Shown here: positions 12,960 to 23,500 of the stretch, one piece after another
How the letters are laid out: the number at the start of each line of letters is the position of its first letter
Numbering within the stretch: position 1 is the first letter of the stretch
Assembly (NCBI GenBank): GCA_914767715.1
Contig: OU612067.1
Coordinates: forward strand, 6,758,001 to 6,822,000
Direction: 5' to 3'
From: Membranipora membranacea
Lineage: Eukaryota > Bryozoa > Gymnolaemata > Cheilostomatida > Membraniporidae
DNA length: 64,000 nucleotides
Notes under the pieces: generated by a model
The model's input: the letters and a program-made list of their open reading frames with translations, nothing else
What the model was told of the DNA's origin: nothing
Database searches by the model: none
Translations under genes and position numbers: made by a program

Positions 12960-13719
12960 AGACAAATGCTCATTTTGTTGATGCTAGACTGAGCCTCCCA
13001 GACTCATGCCCCCAGGCTAGTTTTTGTTTCTTTGACTAACATTTATTTCTATGTGATGTTTTATAAAGTTTTTTGTCACAAAATACTGTTGCGGGGTCTG
13101 AATTTAGTATTTCTCTGAGCTTTGTGTCAATCTAGATATCATGAGAGGAGCACTGTTGAGCCATTAGTAGTTATGTCCTCCGACAAGAGAGGGGATAACC
13201 CCTGATCACAGCGAGCATCTTGAAACTCAGGATATAATACCCCTATCAATATCTGATAATCCAGTCAATCGGATAGATAAGCTGAAGATTAGACTGAATG
13301 AATGACTACCAGTTGAAGGTACTACAAATTTAGCCACACTACACTACTATTTTCGTAAAAATCTGAATTGTCTTTGCACGCAAAGAATTACAAAAAAAAT
13401 TATTATAGTCAACCACTTACCTCAATTTTTCGGGTGGTAAATGACGTCTGTCTCCTGATATGTCTCATCTTATATGCCTGTGACATCAGGATGACCCAAC
13501 ATGATAGGGTATCCTAGGTATGCCCTGCCTAAACAAGTGTGTTACATGGTTTCAGTCTGTCAAGTTTGACCTTCAACAAGTTGTTTGTAGAAATTGAGCA
13601 TGTATCATTGTAGCCATTGATATATAAATTTATCTATCAATGATTGTAGCGTGATGTTATCTTTTCGCTGAATGACACAAAATGAATGGCTTATAGTTTA
13701 CATTAAAAAACAGCAAACA
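12960..13719. other. Spacer between R2 and R3 with the shared downstream module
   Basis: No gene. Contains the GGGGATAACCCC word near 13190 and the TGACATCAGGATGACCC word near 13480 that recur after other units, then the run-up to the R3 leader exon. Confidence 0.5.
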
Positions 13720-16700
13720 ATGAGCATATTCAGATGGTTAGTATTCATGATCGTGGACTTCCTCTTTCCTGTGACTAACTTTAATAAAAACGCAACACTT
13801 GAGATCAGAGGTTTGTTACGCAAGGATGATGGGGTTATCCAAATTCAGAATTGGATTGTTTCTCTACGTCTCGATTTCACAGATATCGTGTGGTGAGTTA
13901 CCTGCTATTAATGGAGTTGGACTTGGGACCCAAAGATAATTTATCTCTTCTAACAACATTTTCTGCATAAAGAAAAGGGTAACCCCTCTATGGCTTTATC
14001 AACTAGACCTGCTTTGTATCGGATTACAACCCATGCTGGGTTATGTTTACACATGTGTATGAAATATTGGCAATACAAAATAGGGTATCTGGATAGTTGA
14101 TAAACTTCAGCACCTATGAAACAAATAGAACAGACTTCCGAAACCGATCCCTTAGATATAACTTCCTCATTGTTTGATCTGTTACAGTAATAACATTTGA
14201 GATGAATTTACAACTTTTATCTACATCCTGTATAAGTTAGCTGTGCAGTATACAAAGTTGGTAGGAGACTGAACCATGTCTCATGTAGTGGTCTTTGGTT
14301 GTGGCTGTTGTTTGAATATTGTAAATTTTGTTGATAAAAAGTACAAATCATTTCGTTACACTCTATTTACGTCATAAAAAGTCTTGGAGTTTATTGCTTA
14401 TGTTATTGAACTTCTGAACTGGCAAAACGTTGATCAGTACAAAACATCTATATCTTAACAATCATGCTTATCACTACCCAAAAAAATAAATGAAAAATAT
14501 TAGCCAAAGTAAATGTCAACTAGTTTGGGGCTGACATCATTTGTTCTTTAGCTTACGAAAATGGGTGTTGATAAAAAAAATAACCAGGTTGAGTGAAAGT
14601 TAGTTAGAACTAAATTTCACTATATCTTGCCTGTGAGAAATGGCGAGCTTATCCTGTGAATACTTTACACCTCAGTGGTATAAACTGTTATAGATATGTG
14701 AACGGGAGCATTCTCACTCTATGAGGGACCAAAAAGTCAATATGAAAGAGCAGCTCCAGAGTTATGTGACGGCTATCGATTGCAAATTGGCTGTAAAATA
14801 ATATATCACGATTATATATAACAATACCAGAGTAGTTGAATTATAAGGGAATTTATGTTGTAGGTGCATACCGATTTCCAGACTTCGGTGCTGAGACAGT
14901 TTCTATTGATATGAGCTATGATTGGAACCGAGCCGGCACAATTCAGAACCCTCTTATGAATCAAACGTATGATGTCGCTGAATCCTATATAGTGTTAAGC
15001 AATCTTCCTCCAGTTGTTTGGTTATCACTGAAGTATACTTCTAACTCGTGTCAACCACTCCCTTTTGAAATTACTGCATTGCAAGACCAGAAAGTGACTT
15101 TCAGTACTTCCCTATGCAACGCAACAAGCGAAGCAATCATAAATATAGCCCACTACACTGATGCATTGACCTTTACTTTACCAGCGACCACACAAATCCC
15201 AGAATTCCAGCTAAGATACCAGAGTAAGTGCATCAATACCTATATACCATGTCTATAATTTATAGTACAGTATAAACTGGCTAATTCAAACTTTTTAACT
15301 CGAAACTCCTGTAGTTAGACTCATATTAAAATATGCGACCAGAAAACAGCTCCCAGTCTGAGAGAGATCTATCAAATCACGCAGAACATTCTCTTTTGTG
15401 AACTCAGCTCATCACTAGTTTTGCTAACGTACACCTGAGGAAATTTATGATAAATAAACTCAACTCCACAAAATTAATTGAAAATGAGACCATTAGTTTA
15501 TCAGATAGCATTTCTCTGCCGTGTTGGAAGTGTGTTGAAGCCATAGATATCAAAACAGTATTTTTATATTTATGGTTGAAACCTATGTTAGGCTGAGATT
15601 TCATTGCGCAATTGTGACACTATATTTGTATGCAGCTATGCTTGCCAAATCCCTTGCCCGTGAATATCTCAACAAACTCATGACTATATTTTAGCAGTCG
15701 ACTGCAGCTTTCTGCCCCACAAGTCTCATTATGCCCTTTGAAAAGTTATAAAATGAGCTGTATCACCTTTGGAAGTATTTTATAGATAATTAAGCTCAAC
15801 GTTTCTCTTGTCTTTTCAGTAAAATCTGACGTCTCAATCCTAAGAAGAGAACCAAACACAATCTCTGTCACTATTTCTACACCATCAGGTTACATTATGA
15901 GCCATGAAAACTTCAATTTTGGAGTTGACACTCCTGCTGCTCATCCGTTACAATCCCCAAAGTCAGCGTCCTATCTGCATCAGACCGACAGCGCTCTAAT
16001 TCTAACACTTCCACCAGCTACCACTCATGTACATCTCTACTTTATACACTTTAATATCGGTAATAATGATGTAACCGATTGTGAGCGGACACAGTCTGAC
16101 AACGATGTAGATCAGTTTGCTGTTTACAATGGGGATACAGTGCTCTACAAATGCGCTGGTGCAGATTCACCACCATCCAATCTGACCCACGAAATCACCA
16201 CTGACAACAGCTCACTCCGCTTTACCTTCAAATCAAACAGTGTTGGAGCAGGAAGTACAACAGGGTTCACAGGATTTTTGTTCCGATATAAAGGTATGTA
16301 CTATGTCCTTTGTCTGGTGCTCACTGTTCGTGGTTGGTAAAGATACCCTGTGCTAACTGGCTTAAAACTTGAAATTGATAGGCCTCCTTATGAGCAGTCG
16401 ACTGAAGCAACAAAAACATTCACTTTTCACAGTATACAAGCATAGTCTGGAATTGCTGTGGAACCTGAATTGCATGATAGTTACTTCTGCAAAACCATAC
16501 ACTTCAGGTTGAAATCATCCATAGAGGTGATTGGTGCAAAGTGTCACAATGAGTGTAGGGATATGTGGGAAGAAATCAACAAAATTGGTATATTGTAGAT
16601 CATGTGACTTTCTACAGATTTATATTTCTCTACTCTAGTGTCAGGTTGTAAGGTCGACTACCCTTATGCTAAAATAAAGCGTTTACAAGGGTCTGTCTCA

Positions 16701-17043
16701 AGATTCATCCTATACTGTGCTGACAATGTGACTGTCGCTGAAATCTTTTGCATCAGTGGGACCTGGTCTGGGAGCTTTTATCCATCACAAATGTCCAGGT
16801 CCGCCATCAGGTACGGAAACCTCTGTCTCCCAATGTATTGCTCTAGTTGTAACTCATTAAGGTAGAGACACGGTTGTCAATAGTCTTTCCAGGATAGCGT
16901 TTGTTTACGCAATTGATGTTGACGATACAGTTTGCCTGTTTTTATCAGACAGAACGAACTTCAATATATTATATCTCCACATTGTTGACACAAAGGTTCA
17001 TATAATATTCAGTCCTATTTTTAGTAAATGGTCCATTATTTTC

Positions 17044-17261
17044 CTGCTGTTTGCTAAGAAACAGAAGATTGGGCTGCCCCTAAAGAGGGACGCAAGCTGC
17101 CCTAATCCTCATACTGAGAATGTGATACATTCTAGAAAACTAGAATGCATCCTAGAGGTGAGGCCATAGAGGACCTCCTAATCATAAGTGCACAGCAAGC
17201 TGCCAAAACTGAACTGGCACTAATCGGCCATTGGCAGTGACACTTCGATCTTAGCCAATAG
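17044..17261 (-). mobile_element. U2-snRNA-derived SINE copy
   Basis: On the minus strand the element begins with CTATTGGCTAAGATCGAAGT-like sequence, which corresponds to the 5' part of U2 snRNA (…CGGCCUUUUGGCUAAGAUC…), and ends in a shared CTTAGCAAACAGC segment. The equivalent R8 intron (about 48746) has no such insert, so this copy arrived after the duplication or was lost from R8. No clear target-site duplication. Confidence 0.7.
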
Positions 17262-17344
17262 TAGTTGATAATGTAATATTATTCTTTCACTTGCAGAGAT
17301 TACATCTTATGGCATAACGACCACTCCTCAACCAGATGAGTCAG

Positions 17345-17503
17345 AAGGACATGGTACAACTCGGCAACCTGCAAGTAGCACACAAGGTCATGGTAGAACT
17401 CGGCAACCTGTAAGCAGCACACAAGGTCATGGTACAACTCGGCAACTTGCAAGTAGCACACAAGGTCATGGTACCACTCGGCAACCTGCAAGTAGCACCC
17501 AAG
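17345..17503 (+). repeat. Four units of the 39-bp mucin repeat in R3
   Basis: Units read GHGTTRQPASSTQ, GHGRTRQPVSSTQ, GHGTTRQLASSTQ, GHGTTRQPASSTQ. The R8 counterpart has a single unit, although the flanking exon sequence is nearly identical. Confidence 0.9.
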
Positions 17504-18789
17504 GTAATGGTACACAACTGGTCGATACTTTTTATTAATTGTTCACACTTTCCCACTCAATACACATATTGCAATGCAATGGTTCAATGGTGTAAAGGAT
17601 GTAGTTTTGCTCTTTTGTTCTTGTCAAGAAAGGATTTGCCGGACTATAGTACCAATAAGCCTTATGTGAGTTGTCTATCCTGTCCAATGAATTTATGCTG
17701 CTTGCGCAGTTTTAGTATAACCGGCCTATCAATATGATAATTAGAACTCGTTCAAGGCTCAACCCTCATGATGCAATGCTATTGGTGATTCTGCTTTCAT
17801 GAAAGTTTGGATACTTGGAAAATCAGATCAAAGCTGAGTCAAACCTCCATTTGTATTAAAACACCTGTCTTCCCTTCTGATGCTTTGCGACATAATCTAG
17901 TTGCCAAAAAGTCAAAAATGTGTTCAAATAAAATCAGAGTGAGTGTTCTTGTGTGTTCGATGTTTGGTTTTCTAGGCCTTTGGTACAGTTTTTTAATAGA
18001 TATTAGGAGTACCAAAAGATAATGTTTCTTGACAGAACAAGAAAAAAGGATTCCTATCCTACACTGAGGTTGAAAGTCTTTGAATTAGATGAAACCACTT
18101 ACACAAAACGTTATGCTACATATGATGCTTATAAGAAGAACCAATTACCTCATTGCTCTAGGAACAAGTCAAATAGATATTTGAATGAGAGATCTATCCC
18201 CCTTTGATTGTAGGTGATCAACGGATAGTTATTATAGGTTCCATCTTTGGAGTTGTCTGCATACTTCTGGTTGCTGGTTTTGTTTTGTTAGTGATCAGAA
18301 ACAGAAAGCTGACTACAGAAATTCAAAGGTATGCCGAGATAATGGATGTTTGTCTTAATGAGCTAGATCCCTGGTCTTGGTAATAATTGTTCCTTTCCAT
18401 CCTTTTCTATCCTCATAGTTCAATGGTGATAATAAGCTCATCACCGTTTCTATTTCAGATTGAATGCATCTGGGAAAACAAATCAACCTGTTATGGAAAA
18501 AAGTGACATTAAAGGTATGAGTTTAGCAACGATTCAAAAACATATCAATTATATAGTAAAAATTCTAAAAACCACTTTTGAGGCATGATATTAATCGTTA
18601 AGTCAAAGCAGCTACATGCCTTGAACAACCCTTTTCTACATGTTCTTGCAACGCAAGATTCAAGCCATTGGTTTGAAACCAATGAAGAAAAATCAAAGCT
18701 GGATATTGTTTTCAGATCCCTGTCAAGCCGCCCGTTTCTGTCTATTTTTTGTGACAGTGTTGGATCAAGGAGTTAAAAACTTTAACTCC

Positions 18790-19290
18790 TTGGTTGGATG
18801 GATAATATGTACTAGATGGGCATGAAATTTGTTTGATGGAGGGGCAGAAAAGTTTTTGACGGGCATGGAAGGACTTCAAGGTGTTTTGCAGGAGAGGCAA
18901 AATAATTCCTTCCATTATGATTAGGTTGATTAAAAGGTTGATTAAATCGGATGTCTTATCACTCGCCACATCCTGAATAATGGGCGGCAAAATTGTAGTG
19001 CCTTTATGCCAAGGCCGCGATATCTGCGCCAATTTGCTCTCAGTTTGCAGGCAGGTCGGAGCACACCATGGGGCCAACCAAGCCCCAGTAGTTGATGGAC
19101 TGCAATGGGATTCGAAACCACGACCTTCAACATGTGCATATTAAAAGACGGGGCTCTAACCAACTGAGCCACCTCCTACTCCTAATGAAAAAAATTTTAT
19201 TGCTCGTCTATCAAAAAACTTTGTCCGTCCATGCCCTTCCAGCAAAATCTGCTTCACAAGAGTTTTTCTGCCCGTCCATCCAAAAGAACT
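18790..19290 (-). mobile_element. tRNA-derived repeat with inverted ends, in R3
   Basis: The minus strand at about 19095-19171 has tRNA-like promoter boxes: GGCTCAGTTGGTTAGAGC (A box) and GGTTTCGAATCCC (B box). Flanks form an inverted repeat (GGATGGA...GGGCAGAAAAG on the left against CTTTTCTGCCC...TCCATCC-type sequence on the right). A near-identical copy is in the same intron of R8, so it predates the duplication. The minus-strand ORF beginning MAQLVRAP is the familiar translation of such repeats, not a gene. Confidence 0.7.
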
Positions 19291-19655
19291 TTGTTACAAA
19301 ACAATGAAAGCAAGGTATTTTAAGGTATTCATGTTTTAAGAAAAATTGACACTAGTGAATTAAGTATATGATAATAACCTTAGCCATATTATAATTATTC
19401 CAATCACGCAGTGTTGTATTTCTTACTTCTTTTTAAGCTGGATTAAACAATCCTACTAACTACGACACTGTTGGGTTGGACCTCTCCCGAATTAATTCAT
19501 CACTTGAATATGAAACTGTCGATCAAGTCCCTGTCGGAGCCAGTACTTATGAGAATGCTGGTGCTTGTATAGCAGGAGACATTCAGACACAAGGTGCAGA
19601 GTATGAGTTGGTGAAGCAAGGAGGAGTGTTGAAGATCATGTATATACATCTCTAA

Positions 19656-21086
19656 ATAACTAGCAACAAATGCTCATTTTGCTGAATAGAGTTGGTGATG
19701 CAAGTGTGAGCCTCCCCAGACTGTTGCCCCCTACCCTATGGCCCCTGGCCAGGGACTCTTAGGTTTTTTCCTATGAATTATATAGTTTTCTCCTTGCTGT
19801 TTTATAAAATTTTATGTCACCCAACTATTGTTACTGCGTCTGACTTTCATGTTTCTGAGCCTTGTGTCAATCTTTTAACGAGTATGAGAGGATCGCTGTT
19901 GTAGTTATGTCCTTCTGTCATGAAAGGGGATAACCCCTGATCGCAGCAAGCATCATGCAACCCTAGAACAAGTTTGTTCCCTCTGTGGTAGCGGAGGGAT
20001 ATTGCACATGTTTGGTATCGAGGCGCCTTGATGCCAAACATTTGCAATATCCCTCCGCCACCACAGAGAGAACAAACTTGTTCTATGCATCCCCTCATCT
20101 ATAATAACTATAACTATGGTTGTCCTAAAGTTTAGGGAGCCACTTGGATCATTATGCTGACGTTTTGTCTCATCAATGATATTAATGAACTACTAGTTGA
20201 AGATACCTGAGGAGAAAAAATTTAGCCATACTGTATCACCACTTCGGTAAACACCTGAATGGTCTTTGCAAGCAAATAACTGCAAAACAATATAGTCATC
20301 CTGCAAATTTATCAATACTCTACCTCAAATTTGAGAGTACTAATTAGCATCTCTCTCCTGATATACATACTCTTATAATGCTGGGTATCATCAGGATGAC
20401 CTAAATGTGCTTTCTTTTCAATAGAACATATTGGTATGTCATGACTAGCCATGCTTTAGAAATCTTTAGCCCAACATTGAGGATTTATGTGTGTACCCTT
20501 GTCAAATTTGGCCTGCAACAAGTCTTTTTGTAGCAAGAATGTAACAAGAATGTTTTCTTATTGCTGAATGACACAAAATTGAATGGTAATAAGTTAGCAT
20601 AAAAAATCTGTGAACAATGAGCCCATTCAGGTGTTGAATATTCATGATCATGGACTTCGTCCTACCTGTAACTAAATTTAATATTAACGCTACACTAGAG
20701 ATCAGAGGTTTGTTAGACAAGGATGATGTGGATATCTAGATTCAGAGTTGGATCGATAATCTTGGCCTCAATTTCTCAGATAATGTGCAGTCAGTTACCT
20801 GCTTTGAATTATTCTGTGAGAGTGACGGGGCGAACATTGTTGCATTGAAACAATGAAGAGTTGGCAGCCTCTCTGGTTGCGCAACAGCGTAAACACACCA
20901 ATTACGTCAAAACACCGAAACTGACAAAATGCGCAGAGGGATCGAGCCATGAGGAGGTTGTACTAGAGAAGGCCTCGAAAAGCGCTTGACTCATGGTTTC
21001 TAGCTGAAGACCTGTGTGTTGTGCAGTGGTACGTGCACAACTGTATGTTGGATCTTAGTGGTTAACTATCACTCTATGCTTACACC
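19656..21086. other. Spacer R3-R4: downstream module, long hairpin, broken leader exon
   Basis: Contains the shared GGGGATAACCCC module (about 19925), a 122-bp hairpin (listed separately) and a leader-exon relic beginning with ATG at 20617 that reads MSPFRC-stop and lacks part of the signal peptide. Its downstream part also has an in-frame TAG. The same defects occur in the R9 unit near 52350. No other gene is seen. Confidence 0.55.
19964..20085. repeat. 122-bp near-perfect inverted repeat (hairpin)
   Basis: The left arm starts TAGAACAAGTTTGTTCCCTC and continues through CGGAGGGATATTGCA to GTTTGGTATC; the right arm is its reverse complement, ending GAACAAACTTGTTCTA. Arms are about 55 bp with few mismatches and a short loop around GAGGCGCCTT. 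The R8 counterpart near 51413 has the left arm and loop but lost most of the right arm. Confidence 0.85.
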
Positions 21087-21092
21087 AGGGAG

Positions 21093-23260
21093 TATGGAGT
21101 GCCATCTGTAAAATAATTGGTCAAAGAATAGATGGGTACATTTTTACTATGCAGACTTTAATCTTTGCATGGTGGATTTCCATGCTTGCCATGTTAACGT
21201 TTATGTTTGCATGGTGAATAATGGTGTTTACCTGGTGGATTTTGATGTTCAGTATGCCAACTTTCATGTTTGTGAGGTAGACTGTCATGTTTAGTGTGTG
21301 AATTCCCATGTTTAGTACGTGAACTTTCATGTTTAGTAGGTGAACTTTTATGTTTAGTAGGTGAACTTTCATGTTTAGTAGGTGAATTATACTGTTTTGC
21401 TGGTCAACTGTAAATGCTTTTGTGCATCATGTTTGATAGGTGGACTTTCATTTTTACTGGGTGGACTTTCAATTGTTGGGTGATCTCTGTTATAGGACAT
21501 TACGAGGAAATAGCATCAATGGAGTTGTGTTCTCAATGCAGTAGCCTGTGATCCTCATAAAATAAAGCTAATATTGAGATACTTGACTCCTGTCAAAGCT
21601 TATTTAGGCCTTCAATAATCACAATGGAAGTGGTTTCGGTTCAACGCATCAACACATAAATGGGAATTATGCCCCCTGAATAAGATTGTACCCCAAAACA
21701 TGCATAATGTTGTACTTGGTAATTAATCATGTTGATGGCATTAGGCTCTAAGCAGGACCACCATATCTTAGCAAGATCAAACCTTCAATAAGGGTCCATT
21801 AGATGAACTTTGTATTGCACACTGTCTGAGTGTGAACTTCCATAGGGTACTGTGTTATTCACCACACATTTTCCAATTGTAAACCTCCGAAGCACTATAT
21901 ACATACGGCTACCGCCTAAGATCGAAGTGTGACTGACGATGGCCAATTAGTGCCAGTTCAAATTTTGCAGCTCCCTGCACACCCACGATTGGGAGGTGTT
22001 TTATGGTCTCATCTATAGGATGCATTCTAGTTTTCTAGGATGTATCACATTCTCAGTATCAGGATTTAAGGCACCTTGCATCCCTATTAGGGATCAACCC
22101 ATTCTTCTGTTTCTTACCAAATAGCTGTTACCTATGTTGGTTGGCTTCTGGCTTACATCAAGGTGTGCATCATGATTGTGCAGCAAGCTGCCAGAAACTG
22201 AAGCAGGCACTACTTGCCCATAGAGAGTGACACTTTGATCTTGCTGTTTGCTAAGAAACAGAAGATTGGGCTGCCCCTAAAGAGGGACGCAAGTTGCCCT
22301 AATCCTCATACTGAGAATGTGATACATTCTAGAAAACTAGATTGCATCCTAGAGGTGAGGCCATAGAGGACCTCCTAATCATAAGTGCGCAGAAAGCTGC
22401 CAAAACTGAACTGGCACTAATCGTCCATTGGCAGTGACACTTTGATCTTAGCCAATAGGCCGAGAAGCGACCACTTTGATCTTAGCCAATAGGGCTAAAG
22501 GATATAACAGTATTTAGTGTGCTTCTTCTCCATACCCTACTGAAGTTCACACTCAGACAGTGTGCAATACAAAGTTAATCTAATGGACCTGTATTGAAGG
22601 TTTGATCTTGCTAAGATATGGTTGTCTTGTTTGAAGCCTAATGCCATCAACATGATTAATCACCAAATACAATATTACGCGTGATTTGGAGTTCGATTTT
22701 GGGTGAGAGATCTTATTCAGGGGGCATAATTCCCATTTATGTGATGCAATTAACCGAAACCAATTTCATTACTATTATTGAAAGCCTAAATATAAGCTTT
22801 GACAGTGGTCAGGTATCTCAATATTAACTTTATTTTATGAGGATCACAGGCTACTGCATTGCGAACACAACTCCATTGATGCTATTTCCTCGTAATGTCC
22901 TATAACAGAGATCACCCAACAAATGAAAGTCCACCCAGTAAAAATGAAAGTCCACCTATCAAACATGATGCACGAAAGCATTTACAGTTGACCAGCAAAA
23001 CAGTATAATTCACCTACTAAACATGAAAGTTCACCTACTAAACATGGGAATTCACACACTAAACATGACAGTCTACCTAACAAACATGAAAGTTGGCATA
23101 CTGAACATCAAAATCCACCAGGTAAACACCATTATTCACCATATAAACATAGAAGTTGACATGGCAAAAATGGAAATCCACCATGCAAAGATTAAAGTCC
23201 GCATGGTCAGAATGTACCCATCTATTCTTTGACCAGTTATTTTACAGATTGCACTCCATA
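21093..23260. mobile_element. Foldback element, 2168 bp, with 6-bp target-site duplication and empty site in the paralogous locus
   Basis: Left arm about 21093-21853 and right arm about 22535-23260 are reverse complements. Termini TATGGAGTGC / GCACTCCATA, flanked by AGGGAG at 21087-21092 and 23261-23266. The paralogous R9 unit has a single AGGGAG at 52827-52832 and no insert. Each arm carries 21-bp tandem units (word ACCTACTAAACATGAAAGTT). Because 21 is a multiple of three, these give open frames with heptapeptide repeats (MKVHLLN-like), which I do not regard as a gene. The loop carries U2-derived SINEs. Confidence 0.9.
21914..22498. mobile_element. Nested cluster of U2-snRNA-derived SINE copies inside the foldback loop
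   Basis: A plus-strand copy (about 21914-22128), a partial minus-strand copy (about 22129-22241), a full minus-strand copy (about 22242-22471) and a second U2 head (about 22472-22498). The full copy reads TCGCTTCTCGGCC then TATTGGCTAAGATCAAAGTG on the minus strand, the best match here to the 5' end of U2 snRNA. Bodies share TCTAGAAAACTAGAATGCAT-type sequence. Confidence 0.7.
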
Positions 23261-23500
23261 AGGGAGCTTATCCAAAACTCTACTTATGCCGCAATTTTTA
23301 ATAGGACACTGTGCGAAGATTAGGGTACAATATTATTGTCTGACTATGAAACTAACACAAAATGATTGCAACAGGCTTGATATACTGGTGCTGGCATTTT
23401 GCCAAAAAGTCGATCCATGCTGACGCACATTCGAAAAGGTCAGAGCTCAACTTTCAGACCGTAGTACTGCGCAAACCCCTAAACTCATTTTATTCTGTAG

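Larger units (their letters stand above)
13720..19655 (+). pseudogene. R3: near-complete type A receptor with frameshifts in the sushi and tail exons
   Basis: Exons: leader 13720-13810 (MSIFRWLVFMIVDFLF, hydrophobic; donor GTTTGT chosen because it gives phase 1); CUB1 14864-15223; CUB2 15820-16293 (SHENFNFGVD..., DQFAVYNG, CAGADSPP, GFTGFLFRY); sushi 16645-16810; mucin 17297-17503 with four 13-residue repeats; TM 18214-18328; juxtamembrane 18459-18514; tail 19438-19655. Relative to R8 the sushi exon has one extra base near CCATCACAAATG plus a deletion, which removes the last Cys (LCPGPP becomes MSRSAI) and puts its end in the wrong phase. The tail has two extra bases near 19629, replacing the final VYTSL motif with IMYIHL-stop. 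All other exons are open. It could be a recent pseudogene, or the errors could be in the assembly. CUB exons match R6; the 3' half matches R8. Confidence 0.65.

Noticed and set aside
18942-19172. Minus-strand ORF beginning MAQLVRAP
   Set aside because: This is a translation of a tRNA-derived repeat's promoter boxes, a common false protein.
20502-20720. Minus-strand ORFs antisense to leader exons (also 45424-45702, 36951-37205, 61475-61702)
   Set aside because: They overlap the plus-strand leader exon, whose conserved frame and signal peptide explain the similarity between copies.
21121-21372. Minus-strand heptapeptide-repeat ORF (and its mirror at 23023-23232 on the plus strand)
   Set aside because: Both arise from 21-bp tandem units in the arms of a transposable foldback; the mirrored copies and lack of any domain argue against a gene.
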